Positions 6,059 to 6,512 of a DNA stretch of 6,512 nt are shown here, one piece after another; the first letter of the stretch is position 1; every line of letters starts with the position of its first letter. Under the pieces are notes generated by a model. That model searched no databases. It saw only the letters and a program-made list of their open reading frames with translations, and had not been told where the DNA came from. The translations under genes were made by a program, and so were the position numbers. Source of the DNA: Nitrospinota bacterium (GTDB lineage Bacteria; UBA8248; JACPRG01); NCBI GenBank assembly GCA_030740135.1, contig JASLXW010000233.1, forward strand, positions 1 to 6,512. Direction: 5' to 3'.

Positions 6059-6466
6059 TGAAGCGGGACGGTGTTCTGGTTTGAAGCGGCTTCCCTGGAC
6101 CCGCCCCGTTGGCGCGTTTGGCCTTGTGAGCCCGCCCCCCCCCGCCCCAATCCACCCATTCATGGACTGACCCGAAGATGGCTCGATTCAGTCTTTCTTT
6201 TTTCGCCTCATTATCGTAAAAGAGAGACAATCGCAACATGTTCTCAATCCGAGAAGGTTCCTGATCGCAATAAAATATTTCGCACATTCGCAGAATGATC
6301 GCGAAGAGTGGCATGAGCTTGTTTCCCACTTGCGGAAAGTCGCGGAGCTGGCCCGCGATTTCGCCCGGCCTTTCGGCGGGGGGGAGTTGGCGTATTGGGC
6401 TGGTTCTCGCCAAAGCGCGAGAAATTCCGAGCCTGCCATTTGATCTTCGAAGGGTTATTGGAGAAG
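6059..6466. other. Gene-free region with AT-rich patch upstream of the operon promoter
   Basis: No convincing gene was found in about 400 bases. A C9 run lies at 6135-6143 and a G7 run at 6378-6384. Bases 6185-6300 are much more AT-rich than the rest of the window, with T6-7 and A-rich stretches. Within them ATCGC occurs at 6230, 6264 and 6298, exactly 34 bp apart. A short inverted repeat TTCTC-5-GAGAA is at 6241-6255. The open frames across this region lack ribosome sites and do not share the GC-rich third codon positions of the neighbouring genes. Regulatory sites are possible but none is identified. Confidence 0.4.
6404..6423. repeat. Perfect 7-bp inverted repeat
   Basis: TTCTCGC and GCGAGAA flank the 6-base loop CAAAGC. 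No T-tract adjoins either side, so a simple intrinsic terminator is unlikely. It lies about 45 bp from the putative IS end at 6467. It may be an operator or a transcript hairpin; the role is unknown. Confidence 0.45.
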
Positions 6467-6512
6467 TGACCTGCCCCCCTGAAACCGGTGCAGTTTGAGG
6501 GTTAGGATTTTC
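6467..6512 (+). mobile_element. Putative IS3-family left terminal end, rest outside window
   Basis: The sequence beginning TGACCTGCCCCCC starts with TGA and has a C-run, resembling terminal inverted repeats of many IS3-family elements as I recall them. The following bases (AAACCGGTGCAGTTTGAGG, then GTTAGGATTTTC) look like the short non-coding lead-in before orfA. If so, the element enters on the plus strand, the same orientation as the remnant at 1-437. The orfA that would confirm it lies beyond base 6512, so this rests on the terminal motif alone. Confidence 0.45.

Noticed and set aside
6048..6413. 121-codon minus-strand open frame across the AT-rich region, partly protein-like in its middle (FYCDQEP to ERLNRAIFG)
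   Set aside because: It has no ribosome site, mixed third-position composition unlike the neighbouring genes, a low-complexity G/P/R tail, overlap with the operon promoter, and no recognised family. It could be a decayed gene but is not supportable.
1..6512. CRISPR array, tRNA or rRNA
   Set aside because: No regularly repeated 20-40-base units with spacers, no tRNA-like cloverleaf and no rRNA signature were seen on reading both strands.

Overview
The window is GC-rich and most of it is one co-directional block of catabolic genes on the minus strand, with insertion-sequence material at both ends. Translations of all intact genes look bacterial. A pair of UbiD-family decarboxylases, a hydantoinase-type cyclic amidohydrolase and an NMT1/THI5-type solute-binding protein is a combination I associate with metabolically versatile, high-GC soil and sediment bacteria (for example Rokubacteria, NC10, deltaproteobacterial or betaproteobacterial lineages). 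This placement is a low-confidence inference: no rRNA or marker gene is present.

Layout, left to right. 1-437 is the remnant of an IS3-family element on the plus strand: the end of orfA, an A7 run with an ATGA overlap, and an orfB that stops just after the first catalytic Asp region. At about 435-440 this sequence switches directly into the coding sequence of a minus-strand solute-binding protein, so both genes are broken at one junction. The solute-binding protein keeps only its signal peptide and about 65 mature residues (438-708). Next, all on the minus strand, come a small unrecognised 118-residue protein (858-1214), a UbiD-family decarboxylase (1216-2616, GTG start), a second and divergent UbiD paralogue (2710-4083), and a D-hydantoinase/dihydropyrimidinase-like enzyme (4278-5687). 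From 5688 to about 6466 I see no convincing gene. This stretch holds a good sigma-70-like promoter facing the hydantoinase gene, a long leader of about 330 nt with a C10 tract, and an AT-rich patch. The last 46 bases (6467-6512) look like the outer end of another IS3-family element entering the window.

Read in the direction of transcription, the order is hydantoinase, UbiD paralogue 2, UbiD paralogue 1, small protein, then the binding protein of an ABC importer. The 1-nt gap between UbiD 1 and the small protein indicates translational coupling. A reasonable working model is uptake and degradation of a (hetero)aromatic carboxylic acid: the UbiD pair adds or removes a ring carboxylate using prenylated FMN, and the cyclic amidohydrolase opens a cyclic amide or imide ring. 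The substrate cannot be read from the sequence. The prFMN synthase UbiX, needed by active UbiD enzymes, is not in the window. The most notable points are the His in place of a catalytic-network Glu in UbiD 2, the small protein coupled to a UbiD pair (reminiscent of multi-subunit phenylphosphate carboxylase), and the broken IS/transporter junction.
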